Shown here in pieces: positions 39,802 through 40,971 of a stretch of 40,971 bases of DNA. A program made the translations under genes and the position numbers. Origin of the DNA: Acidobacteria bacterium 28-1. Its GTDB lineage: Bacteria > Acidobacteriota > Blastocatellia > Pyrinomonadales > Pyrinomonadaceae. Within the stretch, counting starts at the first letter, position 1; every line of letters starts with the position of its first letter. The stretch spans positions 1-40,971 of the forward strand of contig MWYZ01000075.1 in the NCBI GenBank assembly GCA_002050365.1, in the 5' to 3' direction. The notes under the pieces were generated by a model. The model was not told the DNA's origin. It did not search any database and saw only the letters and a list, made by a program, of their open reading frames with translations.

Positions 39802-40300
39802 ATGAAAATCAAAAAAATTATGTTCACTTTTGTAATTGCCGCATTATTGACGGCATTTCTAATCCCGGTCAACGCGCAAATTCAAGACGGTGGTAACAAC
39901 ACTCCACGCGCCGACGCTCTGCTTGGAAGCTGGAGAGTCAGAATCATTCCGCAAACGCTGCCGCCGCTTGACGAGTTTATGACTTTCAGCGCGGGCGGCG
40001 GAATCGTCGAAAGCAACAACTTCGCGTTTTTCCAAATCGGACTGGCAGCCGGTCCCGGACACGGAACCTGGAGATACGCCGGACGGAATCGCTTTCCGTT
40101 CACCTTATATTAAATTTTTGTTCACACCGCAGGGAGCCGCCGCCGGAACATTGAAAGTGACTAGCGTAATCAATTACTCGCCTAGAAGCGATACCTGGAG
40201 TAGTCAGGCGACGGTGGTCTTTTGCGATACAAATGTGAGTAACTGTCTGCCCAATGAAATAACTCAAGCACAAGCCACGCGCATTGTCGCCGGTTTGTAG
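39802..40300 (+). CDS. Secreted hypothetical protein, frameshifted in the middle
   Basis: From the ATG at 39802 (AAAGGAG just upstream) the frame gives a signal peptide (IMFTFVIAALLTAFLIPVNAQ), then LLGSWRVRIIPQTLPP and FFQIGLAAGPGHGTWRYAG, and then stops at 40111. A frame one base later continues DGIAFRSPYIKFLFTPQGAAAGTLKV and ends at 40300. One extra base near 40075-40083 explains the split; the joined protein would have about 165 residues. The pattern GTWRY...IKFLF...G.L.V fits a secreted beta-barrel-like family common in these bacteria. Real lesion or read error is open. Confidence 0.7.
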
Positions 40301-40344
40301 AGATAAATTAAGGATTATTAAATATTTTAAGGAGTGATAACGAA

Positions 40345-40872
40345 ATGCGAAAAAAAGTTTTCCTAATGCTGACAATATGCTTGTCGGCGCTGATATTTTC
40401 AACAACGGCGACAGCGCAGCAAAATTTTTCCGTAAGTTTAAACGGCGTCCAAGAAGTTCCGATGCAAGCGACTAACGGACAAGGTTCTTGTCTGGTGAAG
40501 CTCAACTCGACCGAAACCCAATTCACCGTTAACTGCGCTTACAGCGGTTTAACTACGCCGGTCGTCGGCGCGCACATTCACGATGCCGGTCCGGTCGGAG
40601 TCGCCGGTCCGGTACGTTTCGATTTCAATTACACCGGCGCGACGAGCGGCACCATCGGACCGTTGACGTTTGATGTTACGCCCGCCCAAGTCGCCGATTT
40701 GCGGGCGAAGCGTTGGTATGTCAACATCCATACCTCGATGTTCACCGACGGCGAGATTCGCGGGCAAGTCAAAGTGGCAAACACTCAACTTGACATTGAC
40801 GGTGACGGGCGTACAAACATCGCTGTTTTCCGGCAGAGCGCTAACACAATAGACATTATTGGAAATAAGTAA
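40345..40872 (+). CDS. CHRD-domain secreted protein, truncated at its C-terminus
   Basis: The 175-residue protein has a signal peptide (MLTICLSALIFSTTATAQ) and one CHRD domain (FSVSLNGVQEVPMQATNGQG, GAHIHDAGPVG, WYVNIHTSMFTDGEIRGQV). It then enters a VCBS/FG-GAP-like repeat (LDIDGDGRTNIAVFRQSAN) that breaks off after about 24 residues at a TAA. A transposase start follows 20 bp later, so an IS has probably cut off the C-terminal repeat domain. CHRD proteins are extracellular; their role is unclear. GGAG precedes the start. Confidence 0.85.
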   Translation: MRKKVFLMLTICLSALIFSTTATAQQNFSVSLNGVQEVPMQATNGQGSCLVKLNSTETQFTVNCAYSGLTTPVVGAHIHDAGPVGVAGPVRFDFNYTGATSGTIGPLTFDVTPAQVADLRAKRWYVNIHTSMFTDGEIRGQVKVANTQLDIDGDGRTNIAVFRQSANTIDIIGNK

Positions 40873-40891
40873 AATCGGTTAATCTATGTAA

Positions 40892-40971
40892 ATGTTAAAA
40901 TATGCGGAGTTAAAAGAAAAGCCGAAAGAGTTTCTTGCCGCCACCGGTTTGACTGATGAAGAGTTTCAATG
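40892..40971 (+). CDS. IS5-type transposase, N-terminal fragment (partial at window edge)
   Basis: The frame from the ATG at 40892 runs off the window after 26 residues: LKYAELKEKPKEFLAATGLTDEEF. This start pattern (LKY..LK..P..FLA.TGL...EF) is typical of IS5-superfamily transposases with an N-terminal helix-turn-helix region. Catalytic residues lie beyond the window. Its terminal repeat should lie in about 40855-40890, at the truncation point of the CHRD gene. Confidence 0.7.
   Translation, partial: MLKYAELKEKPKEFLAATGLTDEEFQ

Overview
The window reads like a chromosome of a moderately AT-rich Acidobacteriota bacterium, probably of the Blastocatellia/Pyrinomonadaceae type. This is an inference from gene content: large Ser/Thr kinases fused to TPR or tool-like C-terminal domains, an Acidobacteria-type ECF sigma factor translationally overlapped with one of them, DUF3108, CHRD and PilZ proteins, and a b558-type sdhCAB operon. 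An IS3-family transposase end lies at the left edge and an IS5-type transposase start at the right edge.

Layout. 1-5130: IS3 remnant, small ORF, carboxylate-amine ligase, PilZ protein, cystathionine gamma-synthase/lyase, PP2C phosphatase, NfeD protein. 5287-6473: a tRNA-Leu(UAA) gene split by a 1099-nt group I intron that holds two convergent HNH endonuclease genes, one frameshifted and one with an in-frame stop. 6474-13286: a probable tRNA-integrated island that ends in a degenerate, intronless copy of the tRNA-Leu 3' half. It carries a transglutaminase-like pseudogene and a formate-related block (OFA-family MFS plus its small subunit, YdeP/FdhF-type molybdoenzyme, DUF7009-like protein, FdhD). 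13393-16140: two secreted proteins and malate dehydrogenase. 16148-24343: a kinase-TPR gene, then sdhC-sdhA-[Uma2]-sdhB with a divergent LysR regulator. 24435-25084: a frameshifted STAS-like gene and a tiny antitoxin-like ORF.

25169-28141 is the most striking part: an integron-like gene cassette array with no integrase gene in the window. A near-consensus promoter and a repeat-containing leader are followed by four cassettes separated by four mutually similar attC sites. At each cassette the start is complementary to the first bases of its own attC. The cargo is one ORF-less cassette, two different DUF433/DUF5615 toxin-antitoxin cassettes and one aminoglycoside-phosphotransferase-fold kinase. 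The array runs directly into the 3' end of a feoA-feoB-FeoB-associated-protein operon (28134-30742), which has a Fur-like palindrome upstream.

31094-39560 is a minus-strand run: DUF3108 protein, PyrF, zinc-ribbon/TPR protein, small zinc-ribbon protein, lipoprotein, GNAT, kinase-TPR, ECF sigma factor. 39802-40971 holds two secreted-protein genes, one frameshifted and one truncated next to an IS5-type element.

A theme across the window is a set of hairpins built from tandem heptamers. Their sequences differ from site to site, but they fill the gaps between stop and start codons almost exactly. Related heptamer runs are read through inside pyrF and at the end of feoA. All calls come from reading the sequence; no database search was run.
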